NCBI GenBank assembly: GCA_003132865.1
Contig: PKYZ01000508.1
Span: 298-11,207 of the forward strand
Direction of reading: 5' to 3'
Source: Bryobacterales bacterium
GTDB taxonomy: Bacteria; Acidobacteriota; Terriglobia; Bryobacterales; Bryobacteraceae
Length of the DNA: 10,910 nucleotides
Shown: piece by piece, positions 1 through 5,896 of the stretch
How positions within the stretch are numbered: position 1 is the first letter of the stretch
Layout: the number at the start of each line of letters is the position of its first letter
Translations under genes and position numbers: made by a program
The notes under the pieces: generated by a model
Databases searched by the model: none
What the model was told of the DNA's origin: nothing
The model's input: the letters and a program-made list of their open reading frames with translations, nothing else

Positions 1-365
1 GGTGCCGATGCGGAGAAGCCACCAGTCGGTGACCCGGAGCCGGCCGGGAAAAGAAAAAATGCGTAATGTCTGAATCCTCTCAGACGCTATTATGATGGGA
101 ACGCACTCGTTGGCAAGCTCGAGGCTTCAGTGCCAGTCGAAGAATCTCGCAACCCTACGCCGGGGGCAGAGTCCTGTTTCTTGCAAAAGCGTCTGCTCCT
201 CCAACAACGGGCGAAGGAGACCGGCAGCCGTCAAGAAGGCATCGGCCTGATTCTCGTCTTCCAGCCCATGCTTGCCCACAGCCGGTCTTTATGGTTAAAT
301 GTGCGTGGTAGTGTAGCTTATTGAGGCTATTGAGCGGATAATACGGAAAAGGAGGGGTGTTTCCA
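1..365. other. Non-coding leader region upstream of the PEP-CTERM gene
   Basis: I see no convincing gene here. A short GTG-started reading frame at 130-324 has no ribosome binding site, domain or protein-like composition. There are small inverted repeats: GTCTGA at 68-73 pairs with TCAGAC at 80-85 over a 6-base loop, and CCCGG/CCGGG flank a short loop near 38-54. Near the gene, two imperfect copies of ATTGAG (319-324 and 328-333) lie just upstream of a GATAAT-like -10 at 337-342, without a good -35. The length and small hairpins would allow a structured 5' leader, but I could not match a known riboswitch. Confidence 0.4.
347..356 (+). promoter_or_regulatory. Strong Shine-Dalgarno deciding the PEP-CTERM start
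   Basis: AAAAGGAGGG is an almost perfect anti-16S match. GGAGG ends 10 bases before ATG 366 but only one base before GTG 357, which favours the ATG as the start. Confidence 0.7.
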
Positions 366-1067
366 ATGACATCGTTGTCGCGGATGATTCAGTGTTCAGT
401 CGTGGTCTTCTCTCTGTGCTTCGCTTTCAGTTCGGTAGCTGCAACGATCGAACTTGAGGTCACCGGCACCGTAACGGCTTCTGGGTTTGCATCGGTGCCG
501 GTCGGGACCTCACTGACCGCTTTCTTGTATTACGACCCAGCAGCGGCCCCATTGGGAGGCGGGGCGTACCCGCAACCGCAGGCGGAGATCTTTGAATTCG
601 GAGGGGGTTCTACGTTGACCGCGCCGCCCGGAATTGGGCAAATCGTAGACATAATCGACAACTCCGTGCCGGGATTCCAGGGGATCCCCGTCGGCGATGA
701 CGCAATCTACTGGATCGAAACGTCGCCAACCGCAACTGGTCCAATTGCAAGTGATCCAAACCTTCTCACCGGCGGAACAACCTCGCTTGAGCTTCTTTTT
801 GCGGCTCCCCACAGTGACGGGGTGTTGACGTCCGGCACTCTCCCGGACATCTTTCCAAGCTTGCCGCAGTGGACGATTGCTTCTTTTGATTTCATACCCG
901 TTTTCGGCGGTTCGTGCGCTAGTGGTTCCTGCGCGAGCTTTGCCGGCGCCGTCGATTCTGTGGTTCAAGTTACTCCGGAGCCCGCCACCGGTCCGTTAGC
1001 AGCACTGGCCTTTTCCGCCGTCTTGCTCGCGTACAGACGCATGCGCGTGAGAGCGAAAAAAACCTAA
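366..1067 (+). CDS. PEP-CTERM sorting domain-containing exported protein
   Basis: A 233-residue secreted protein of unknown specific function. The N-terminus is a signal peptide: short polar start, hydrophobic stretch VVVFSLCFAFSS, and a likely cleavage site after SVAA. The middle is low in Lys/Arg, rich in Gly, Thr, Ser and Pro, and looks like a beta-rich extracellular domain; a Cys pair lies in GSCASGSCAS. The last 30 residues are a PEP-CTERM tripartite tail: PEP motif (about residue 204), a hydrophobic helix LAALAFSAVLLAY, and a basic end RRMRVRAKK. In this family the tail is recognised by exosortase (EpsH/XrtA type) and the protein goes to the envelope or exopolysaccharide; no exosortase gene is in the window. 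I chose ATG 366 because GGAGG at 351-355 sits 10 bases upstream; the in-frame GTG at 357 is too close to that site. No operon partner is visible. The sorting class is near certain, the role unknown. Confidence 0.85.
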   Translation: MTSLSRMIQCSVVVFSLCFAFSSVAATIELEVTGTVTASGFASVPVGTSLTAFLYYDPAAAPLGGGAYPQPQAEIFEFGGGSTLTAPPGIGQIVDIIDNSVPGFQGIPVGDDAIYWIETSPTATGPIASDPNLLTGGTTSLELLFAAPHSDGVLTSGTLPDIFPSLPQWTIASFDFIPVFGGSCASGSCASFAGAVDSVVQVTPEPATGPLAALAFSAVLLAYRRMRVRAKKT

Positions 1068-1385
1068 AATTCACAAAGTGCCGTTCGGCGCGTCTCAAGC
1101 ACTTTGAGACACCTGGCATAGAAATCTACTGACTATCTTTTTGGAGGCCGCCGAGCGAGGCGGCCCCGGTGGGCGACGACAGTCGGAACAAGCTGCGGGC
1201 CGCACACAATGGATCGAAGCCTTTGTGGTCAAAGACGGCTGGCCTGTGGCGCGTTCGCGCAGGGTTCCGGTTAATTAAGGTGTGCGGGTAGCGCCACGGG
1301 CAGCGAGCGCCCTTGCGAGGGAAATAACTTACTTGGCTAACCAGGGGAAAACGGCTATGCTGGTAGAGGCGTGACAGGCCGGGGC
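1068..1385. other. Gene-poor spacer with inverted repeats
   Basis: No credible gene is visible in the 318 bases between the PEP-CTERM gene and the convergent orphan gene. Besides the hairpin at 1092-1110 there is a perfect 7-bp inverted repeat, GGCCGCC (1146-1152) and GGCGGCC (1159-1165), with a 6-base loop. It is preceded rather than followed by a run of five T, so it is not a canonical terminator on either strand. A TTAATTAA palindrome lies near 1271-1278. The segment marks the change from the PEP-CTERM gene to the accessory genes. Confidence 0.4.
1092..1110 (+). terminator. Hairpin after the PEP-CTERM gene, possible terminator
   Basis: GTCTCAA (1092-1098) and TTGAGAC (1104-1110) form a perfect 7-bp stem with a 5-base loop, 25 bases after the stop codon. 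No T-tract follows, so intrinsic termination is not proved; it could instead be an mRNA 3'-end stabilising hairpin. Confidence 0.35.
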
Positions 1386-1841
1386 CTACGTTGGCGATTT
1401 CTGCGGGCGGATGTATGCGCTCGGAAATGGATCGAGGAGGAAGGGATCTAGCGCCATTATTGATACGTCATCAGCCGTCAGCGCATCACCGGTGCCGCTG
1501 CAGAATTCAAGCCCAGACCTATCCTCTTTGAGCCTGTAGCCGCACAGCGTTTTGTCATCGCCCGAATCGGCAGACTCAGCAATAGTGATCGTTCCTGGTG
1601 CCAGCTTGACGGTCGCATCTGTCGGTGAAAGATAGATTTCGATGGATGCCCCAGGTTTCCATACCCTTATGCACTTCGCTCCACGGGCGCGGCAGTCTCC
1701 ACGGTCTACGCCCGGTTGGGAAATGAGCGCCTTAAATTCCTCTACGGCGTTCCCGATGCTGTCGCGCAAAGAATCCCAAAGGCGCGGCAACGATTCCGCC
1801 GTCGTTTTGTGGTCAGAAATTTTCTGTGCAACCCAACCCAT
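1386..1841 (-). CDS. Hypothetical protein, orphan
   Basis: A 151-residue soluble protein I do not recognise. Its composition looks like a real protein: an N-terminal amphipathic helix (SLPRLWDSLRDSIGNAVEEF, residues 18-37), then a predicted beta-rich middle (CIRVWKPGASIEIYLSP, residues 57-73; TVKLAPGTITIAE) and an acidic end. It has four cysteines (about 50, 57, 100 and 113), so metal binding or disulfides are possible but no CxxC motif is present. There is no signal peptide or membrane segment. It starts at ATG 1841 without an obvious ribosome binding site. It is convergent with the PEP-CTERM gene and upstream of nothing else on its strand, so context gives no function. The frame is protein-like end to end while overlapping frames on the other strand look random. 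Confidence 0.6.
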   Translation of the reverse strand: MGWVAQKISDHKTTAESLPRLWDSLRDSIGNAVEEFKALISQPGVDRGDCRARGAKCIRVWKPGASIEIYLSPTDATVKLAPGTITIAESADSGDDKTLCGYRLKEDRSGLEFCSGTGDALTADDVSIMALDPFLLDPFPSAYIRPQKSPT

Positions 1842-1905
1842 ACAGGACAGTACCAGTCTAGCACAGGGAAAAACATCAGCGCTAGTGAATGTTTCGGCGT
1901 AGCCG

Positions 1906-2070
1906 TCAATTCGGCTGCTGTGCGGCCCGCTTCTTTTCGCGCCTTCGCTTCAGTTTCTTCTCCTGCTTAACGAATGCGCCCTTCGGCGCGTTCAGGAGCA
2001 TTCCGACCGCATTGTCGAAACGCTCCCATTCGGTGTTGCCGGGTACGGGCGGGGCCGGTTGCGGTTTCAT
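1906..2070 (-). CDS. Small basic protein, antitoxin-like tail
   Basis: A 54-residue protein beginning MKPQPAPPVPG. It contains the stretch TEWERFDNAVGMLLNAPKGAFVKQEK and ends in a very basic run (KKLKRRREKKRAAQ). Short proteins with a T-E-W/F-x-x-F-D-x-A core, a 'V/K-x-E' helix and a Lys/Arg-rich end are common as small hypothetical or antitoxin-like proteins in Acidobacteriota and other phyla, often beside PIN-domain toxins; this is from memory of the family, and no toxin gene is adjacent here. The start at 2070 is chosen because GGGAG (2075-2079) lies four bases upstream. An upstream in-frame start at 2148 would add 26 Pro/Cys-rich residues without a binding site. The gene is 64 bases upstream of the 151-aa gene on the same strand, so the two may share a transcript. 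Confidence 0.55.
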   Translation of the reverse strand: MKPQPAPPVPGNTEWERFDNAVGMLLNAPKGAFVKQEKKLKRRREKKRAAQQPN

Positions 2071-2168
2071 TTCACTCCCATCATGCGCCCGACCGGGGCG
2101 GTTGTCAAATACAAGCGGGCATGTTGGGGCTTGAAGAACCGCTGGCATAGCGGTAGGATTGAAAACGG

Positions 2169-2193
2169 AAGGCCCGCCCCGCCAGCGGGCCTT
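2169..2193. terminator. Perfect 9-bp GC hairpin
   Basis: AAGGCCCGC (2169-2177) and GCGGGCCTT (2185-2193) enclose a 7-base loop. Reading toward lower coordinates the stem is followed by CCGTTTTC, a weak T-tract; on the + strand it is followed by GTATTACC. It sits between the divergent genes starting at 2070 (-) and 2286 (+), so it may isolate them or be the remains of a terminator of a lost gene. Confidence 0.4.
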
Positions 2194-2285
2194 GTATTAC
2201 CGGATTGGGTACTCGCCCAAATTCATTTTAAACGGAGCGTGTTACCCAAATGCAAGCACAGGAAGCCATCAGGAGACAGCCACAA

Positions 2286-2654
2286 GTGGAACGGAATATG
2301 GATCTTGTTCGTGATCTGTTATTGAAGATCGAAGGCAATCAAGAAATGGATTACACTCGCCAGTTCCCGATTGGTCACCCAGCCCTTGATATCCCCGGAT
2401 ACTCTTCCGACCAGTTAGCCTATCATGCAAAGTTGCTCCTGGAGAACGGTTATGCCAAAGGCGATTATCGCGGGCCTTCTATATCTGGCCTCACGTGGGA
2501 TGGCCATGAATTCTTAGATAGCATTAAAGATATCGGAATCTGGGAAACAACAAAACAGCAACTAGCGAGCCTTCCAAGTGTCACGCTGAAAGTGTTCGCG
2601 TCCACAGCGGAAGCGATAGGAGCGGCCATCGTCAAGAAACATTTGGGTCTCTAA
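2286..2654 (+). CDS. DUF2513-like protein
   Basis: A soluble protein of about 122 residues resembling the DUF2513 family, which is found mostly in phages, prophages and genomic islands and has no established function. Supporting signs are the N-terminal helix ERNMDLVRDLLLKIEG, the central YHAKLLLENGYAKGD (a winged-helix-like recognition segment), then the block LTWDGHEFLDSIKD followed by W(E)TTK and a Ser/Leu-rich helix, in the same order as in that family. The fold is probably winged helix, so DNA binding is plausible but inferred. I chose GTG 2286 because AGGAG (2271-2275) lies 10 bases upstream and family members usually have only a few residues before MDL; ATG 2250 (12 extra residues) and ATG 2298 are alternatives. 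Base composition is lower in GC than the right-hand genes. The next gene starts 30 bases downstream on the same strand. Confidence 0.7.
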   Translation: MERNMDLVRDLLLKIEGNQEMDYTRQFPIGHPALDIPGYSSDQLAYHAKLLLENGYAKGDYRGPSISGLTWDGHEFLDSIKDIGIWETTKQQLASLPSVTLKVFASTAEAIGAAIVKKHLGL

Positions 2655-2668
2655 TCTGCACCGCGTTG

Positions 2669-2674
2669 TATAAT
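2669..2674 (+). promoter_or_regulatory. Perfect -10 hexamer directly before a start codon
   Basis: TATAAT at 2669-2674 is a consensus -10 box. The best upstream match, TTGGGT at 2643-2648, is 20 bases away and poor. A transcript starting 6-8 bases after the -10 would begin within a few bases of ATG 2680/2685, giving a leaderless or nearly leaderless message. No Shine-Dalgarno is present for the following gene, which agrees with this reading. Confidence 0.4.
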
Positions 2675-2684
2675 CGGGTATGAA

Positions 2685-3491
2685 ATGGAACGGAAGCATG
2701 GATGCGCCGGATGCTTAACGATCCTTGCGGTCGTGGTTGCGATTGCATTGCTAACGCGATCCACAGATAATTCTAAGAACAATCCGGTCCCTGCCCCAAC
2801 CCCGGCCCCGGCACCGCTCGATCCCCATGAACAGCATGAAAAACGCCTAGCTGAACTGAAAGCGGAGCGGCAGAGCAAGGCCGACCTGTTAATGATTAGC
2901 CTCGGGGCGGAAGCTAAGATTCGCCGGGATATTATGATTGTCCGTGACCCAGATCTGAGGCGCTTGGACCCGTTCCCGGACCCCAATGAGGAGCAACGAC
3001 TACTAGCTGACCTGGACATAATGGTAAAGGAAAACGCGAAAAGCAAGGCGGAACTCGATGCCCTTGACGTCGAGATAGCGAAAGAGGAGGCATTAGGTGC
3101 GCCAAGCCCAACCTCAGATGCCAAGTTTTTACCGCCACCAGCCGCCCAAGCCTCACCACCCCTGCCTCAGGTAGTAGAGCATCCCACCGATACCTCACAA
3201 TCCCCTGTCCCACAGCAACTACCAGCTATAACAACCAGCCCACCCGCGCCGCCCGCAGAGGCAAGCAAGCCAACGTCAGGCGCACTATGCAACGGGCCAG
3301 TCGAAGTGCGGCAGAACTGGGAATTCACGTTCAGGAATCTCCCCGGCGGCCAATTGAAGTTCACCTTCGATCACGATGCGTGGTTGCCACTTATTCACCG
3401 AGAGCCAGACGGCACGCAAACGCTGATAATGCGCTCCCTTAAGCCGGGCATCCAGACCAAGTGCGATATTCGGTGGGAGGTCGTGCAGTAG
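2685..3491 (+). CDS. Membrane-anchored coiled-coil and proline-rich protein
   Basis: A 268-residue protein with no family I can name. Order of parts: a short cytoplasmic N-terminus with CAGC (Cys 7 and 10), one transmembrane helix or uncleaved signal anchor (about residues 10-23, LTILAVVVAIALL), a Pro-Ala linker PAPTPAPAPL, a charged helical region likely to form coiled coil (about 48-135, many Glu/Lys heptads, e.g. HEKRLAELKAERQSKADLL), a long Pro/Ser/Thr/Gln-rich spacer (about 137-200), and a compact C-terminal domain (about 202-268) starting LCNGPVEVRQNWEF and carrying two Cys that could pair. The layout suggests a protein anchored in the inner membrane that holds a small beta domain across the periplasm. 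It follows the DUF2513-like gene by 30 bases but may have its own promoter (TATAAT at 2669). Confidence 0.6.
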   Translation: MERKHGCAGCLTILAVVVAIALLTRSTDNSKNNPVPAPTPAPAPLDPHEQHEKRLAELKAERQSKADLLMISLGAEAKIRRDIMIVRDPDLRRLDPFPDPNEEQRLLADLDIMVKENAKSKAELDALDVEIAKEEALGAPSPTSDAKFLPPPAAQASPPLPQVVEHPTDTSQSPVPQQLPAITTSPPAPPAEASKPTSGALCNGPVEVRQNWEFTFRNLPGGQLKFTFDHDAWLPLIHREPDGTQTLIMRSLKPGIQTKCDIRWEVVQ

Positions 3492-3517
3492 AGAAGTGGT
3501 ACAATCCTAAAGGCGTG

Positions 3518-3537
3518 GGGGCGACCGAAGTCGCCCC
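3518..3537 (+). terminator. 8-bp stem with CGAA loop after the membrane protein gene
   Basis: GGGGCGAC (3518-3525) and GTCGCCCC (3530-3537) form a perfect stem with a CGAA tetraloop, 26 bases after the stop codon at 3491. No T-tract follows (GAATGCTTGG), so it is a terminator-like hairpin or the first element of a structured RNA. Confidence 0.45.
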
Positions 3538-3675
3538 GAATGCTTGGGATGGTCTCGCGGGTTCGATGTTAGCAGCATCGACAAACGGCGCGTGACGGAT
3601 AGCGTTTGTCGTGTGCCTTCCAGGGCCGGTATAGCATAGACTGGCCGGAAAGGGTACATCGTGACCGCATCCACC

Positions 3676-3695
3676 ATTGAGCGTAATTGAGCGTA
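3676..3695 (+). repeat. Tandem 10-bp direct repeat ATTGAGCGTA
   Basis: Two exact adjacent copies of ATTGAGCGTA, about 85 bases before the DUF3800-like gene. One helical turn per copy is the spacing expected of a direct-repeat operator, but replication slippage is an equally simple explanation. Confidence 0.6.
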
Positions 3696-3779
3696 TAGAA
3701 TCCTGCAATGGGCTTACCAGCCAGCTCGGTTGCTTAAACTGGACTTCATGATTTTAACGGATCGGAACTGCTGATAGCG

Positions 3780-4523
3780 ATGGAATGTTATTTTGACGGC
3801 AGCGAAGGACGGGATACAAGTGGTGATACTTGGCTCACGCTTGCCGGTTTCGCCGCATCTGATGCAGCATGGAAGGGTTTTGATGCTGCGTGGGTTACGA
3901 TGCTGCGTGAACGATATCCGGTAGCTCCCTATGTTCATATGTCTCAAATACTCGCTGCTGAAGATCCATTTGAACGTGTAAACGGATGGACTAAAGACAA
4001 GGTTGTATCGCTGGTATCGGATGCTGTTGATTTGCTCGTAAACCGCAAGTCACTGCGTTCCTTCTCGTGTCGGATCAACCTCACCGCTAGACAGCGAATC
4101 ATCAATGAAGGTAATGCAGTTTATGAACCAGCTAGATTATGCGCTGAAATGTGTAGCGTGCTCTCTTTGAAATGGGGACTAGCAAGAACGATTGAACGGG
4201 TCTATATGTTTTTCGACAGGGGCGAACACTTTATGAAGACATTTGAGGACCAGTGGCTCGCCAACAGAACACCACTACGCACAATCGCAACAGATCCAAA
4301 CAAAAGGGTATGGGATCTGATAGCTAATATGGTGGAGGCCGATATGGAGACCACGCCACCGCTTCAAGCCGCAGACATGATAGCTTGGTCTACAACTAGG
4401 GATCTTGCGAACAAGCTCAAAGAGCTATATGACCTGGACCAATACATGAATGATCTCGTAGCGGATGACCACGCAATCATGGACGAGCAATTATTACGTG
4501 CCAGGTACACCACCCCGCTATGA
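3780..4523 (+). CDS. DUF3800-like protein
   Basis: A 247-residue soluble protein resembling DUF3800, a family with a predicted RNase H-like fold found in defence islands, prophages and accessory regions; its biochemical role is not established. Visible signs are the opening beta-strand with an acidic residue (ECYFDGSEGRDTSGDTW, then LTLAGFAAS), a central strand with a second acidic group (RVYMFFDRGEHF), and the late block PPLQAADMIAWSTTRDL, where the Q-A-A-D-x-I-A pattern is the most typical family mark. The acidic residues at these three places would form the putative catalytic set. Length is usual for the family. It starts at ATG 3780 with only a weak upstream GGA. GC content is clearly lower than in the genes to the right, suggesting acquisition. 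Its stop codon lies in the loop of a strong terminator, and an insertion sequence follows at once. Confidence 0.7.
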   Translation: MECYFDGSEGRDTSGDTWLTLAGFAASDAAWKGFDAAWVTMLRERYPVAPYVHMSQILAAEDPFERVNGWTKDKVVSLVSDAVDLLVNRKSLRSFSCRINLTARQRIINEGNAVYEPARLCAEMCSVLSLKWGLARTIERVYMFFDRGEHFMKTFEDQWLANRTPLRTIATDPNKRVWDLIANMVEADMETTPPLQAADMIAWSTTRDLANKLKELYDLDQYMNDLVADDHAIMDEQLLRARYTTPL

Positions 4524-4541
4524 CCGGGGTAGTGTTTTCTT
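4508..4541 (+). terminator. Intrinsic terminator overlapping the DUF3800-like stop codon
   Basis: CAC-C-ACCCCG (4508-4517) pairs with CGGGGT-A-GTG (4525-4534), ten positions with one mismatch. The 7-base loop contains the TGA stop (4521-4523). The run TTTTCTT (4535-4541) follows immediately. Stem, loop and T-tract all fit a Rho-independent terminator. Confidence 0.7.
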
Positions 4542-4573
4542 GCCGCGCTTCTGCCTTGTAGATTCGCGTTTGG

Positions 4574-5539
4574 TTAGCACGCGGCTCGTTCGTCCGCAAC
4601 CTTCCCGGTCAGTTGATCCCACGTCAGCCGCTTGCCCACGATCTCGCGTACCACGATATTGAAGCGGTCGCCGTCGTTCATCTTGCGATTATTATAGCGG
4701 AACACCTGTTCATCGAGATATCGGAATAGATGGACGGGTTCCACCGAAACCTAGGTGCCTTTCAGCCCGCGCTTTACCAGACTCCAGAAGTTCTCCAGGC
4801 CGTTCGTGTGGACCTCGCCGCGCACATACTCGACCGCGTGATCTACCACTTCATGCTGGAATTCGTCTAAGCCTTCGTAGGAGAGTAGGGCATCGGTGAA
4901 AAGCGCGGACCCGGCGAGTACGTGCTGTCGGATCTCGGCCTGAAGTGTTTTCTTTTTGGTGTTGTCAATAACCTTCGTGCGGACCTTGCTACCGACGCTA
5001 TTGGGGCCGCGCTCCAAGATCCCCATAACCGCTGCTTTGTCGGTACCGCCCGTGCCGGTAATCTTTTCGGCCCGCTTGTCTTTGTGCATGTTGCGGCCCT
5101 TGCCACCGATGAAGGTTTCATCCGCCTCGACTTGGTCGGACAGTTTGTTACCGGGGGCGAGTCCCAGAGCGAATCGGATGCGGTGATCCAGGAACCATGC
5201 GGATTTCTGAGTGATCCCGATAGCGCGGTGGACTTTGTAGGAACTGATACCGTTTTTGCAGTTCACAATCTGCCACATCGCGGCGAGCCACTTGTCCAGG
5301 CCGATGGGGGAATCTTCCATTACCGTTCCGACCTTCACGGAGAACTGGGGGCGTTCATGGTTGCACTTGCACTTCCAGCGCCGCTGATTCGCCAAGAAAA
5401 TCACGTTCTGAGAGCCGCAAGTAGGGCAGGTGACGCCGTTGGGCCAGCGCTTGCGGGCGAGGTAGTTCAGGCAGTTGTCGGGGCTGGCGAAGTAGACGAT
5501 TGCCTCTTGGAGGGTTTGGGGTTCGTAGGCGCTTTCCAT
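4574..5539 (-). pseudogene. IS1595-family transposase with in-frame TAG
   Basis: Transposase of the DDE_Tnp_IS1595 (ISXO2-like) type. From ATG 5539: an N-terminal zinc ribbon (CPTC at 38-41 and KCKC at 56-59), the family block QFSVKVGTVMEDSPIGLDKWLAAMW, a helix-turn-helix-like segment, then the catalytic core with Asp in VEADETFIGG (about 140), Asp in LFTDALLSYEG (about 216), and HTNGLENFWSLVKRGLKGT with Asn 246 and Lys 256. Translation stops at TAG 4751-4753, directly after LKGT. The same frame then continues for 58 more codons with the family's usual end (VSVEPVHLFRYLDEQVFRYNN, then a stretch to KRLTWDQLTG) and a real TAA at 4574-4576. Homologues usually have Tyr where the TAG stands, so a single Tyr-to-amber change explains it. 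The 262-residue product keeps the catalytic residues but loses the conserved tail, so the element is probably inactive unless the TAG is read through. Confidence 0.85.
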
Positions 5540-5545
5540 ACTTCA

Positions 5546-5574
5546 AGCATGGCGCGAATCGTCCGGTTAGTCAA
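5546..5574 (-). promoter_or_regulatory. Candidate transposase promoter at the IS end
   Basis: On the - strand TTGACT (5574-5569) is a five-of-six -35 box. A 17-base spacer leads to CATGCT (5551-5546), which keeps the key A and last T of a -10. Transcription would start near 5539, on the transposase ATG itself, implying a leaderless message. Part of the -35 lies in the proposed terminal inverted repeat. Confidence 0.35.
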
Positions 5575-5699
5575 GTACATTATTGCCCTTGCGAGCGGTC
5601 CGAAATTCGATTTGGACGTCGGCCGGATTCGTCTCCGGGGAACTGCCCGTGGCCACCTCTTGGCGGCAACACTGAGGTATGGCCGATTGTCAACAGGCA

Positions 5700-5896
5700 G
5701 GCGAGGCTATCGTATTCTGAGTGGGTTCCGATCCAGAACCAGAGTACACCGTCGGGCACCTCGACACCGATCGCGCGGTGCGAGCCGACCAGAACTTGCC
5801 AACCTTCTTGAAATGAAGCGATGGATGCCGCGGATCGCGCCTCAAAAAGCGCCATGTCCGCGACTGATCCGGGGCGAACAACGAGGGCCAGGGCAT
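5700..5896 (-). pseudogene. Frameshifted RelE/HigB-like toxin remnant
   Basis: Two adjacent frames on the - strand together give a RelE/ParE/HigB-superfamily toxin. The first frame reads FLRRDPRHPSLHFKKVGKFWSAR, ending at 5780. The second, starting in the same bases, reads VGSHRAIGVEVPDG then VLWFWIGTHSEYDSLA, ending at 5700. In intact family members the pieces are continuous: DP-x-HPSL-x-FK-x-V, then W-S-x-R-V-G-x-x-x-R-A-x-x-V, then W-x-W-I-G-x-H-x-E-Y-D. The break lies between 5778 and 5791, in TGGTCGGCTCGCACCGCG, where a duplicated GTCGGCTCGC may have collapsed. The N-terminal helix is not clearly recognisable, and the second frame has no stop after EYDSLA but runs to 5580, inside the IS end. 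No antitoxin gene is visible on either side. The toxin is therefore dead or silent here. Confidence 0.65.

Larger units (their letters stand above)
3492..3779. other. Structured intergenic region with serial hairpins
   Basis: A 288-base gap with no gene but unusually dense inverted repeats in order: the 8-bp stem at 3518-3537; TCGATG (3563-3568) with CATCGA (3576-3581); CGACAAACG (3579-3587) with CGTTTGTCG (3603-3611), a perfect 9-bp stem overlapping the previous one; and GGCCGGT (3624-3630) with ACTGGCC (3640-3646), 7 bp with one G-U. The second and third stems share bases 3579-3581 and are nearly mutually exclusive. A tandem ATTGAGCGTA pair follows at 3676-3695. The region could be a leader RNA for the DUF3800-like gene, a small RNA, or remains of mobile DNA. 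Confidence 0.4.
4526..5588 (-). mobile_element. IS1595-family insertion sequence, ends approximate
   Basis: A single-gene insertion sequence of about 1.06 kb, identified by its transposase. The proposed ends compare GGGGTAGTGTTTTCTTG (4526-4542) with the reverse complement of 5572-5588, GGGCAATAATGTACTTG: 10 of 17 positions agree, including the GGG tip and the inner CTTG. A further inner pair GATTCGCG (4561-4568) / CGCGAATC (5553-5560) supports an inverted arrangement. The family normally makes 8-bp target duplications; I see none at these boundaries (CTATGACC left, TTGCGAGC right). So either the ends are shifted, the duplication has decayed, or one side was rearranged. The left tip also overlaps the terminator of the preceding gene, so the left limit is uncertain between 4524 and 4573. 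Confidence 0.55.

Noticed and set aside
1..200. Possible riboswitch (c-di-GMP GEMM or cobalamin type) before the PEP-CTERM gene
   Set aside because: Small hairpins and some suggestive words exist, but the conserved core of neither class can be lined up.
130..324. Short GTG-started frame upstream of the PEP-CTERM gene
   Set aside because: No ribosome binding site, no recognisable domain and random-looking composition; more likely leader DNA.
1146..1165. GGCCGCC/GGCGGCC inverted repeat as a terminator
   Set aside because: The T-run precedes the stem on the + strand and becomes an A-run after it on the - strand, so neither direction gives a canonical terminator.
4518..5596. An 8-bp target site duplication around the IS
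   Set aside because: The flanks CTATGACC and TTGCGAGC do not match, and no shifted 8-bp match was found near either end.
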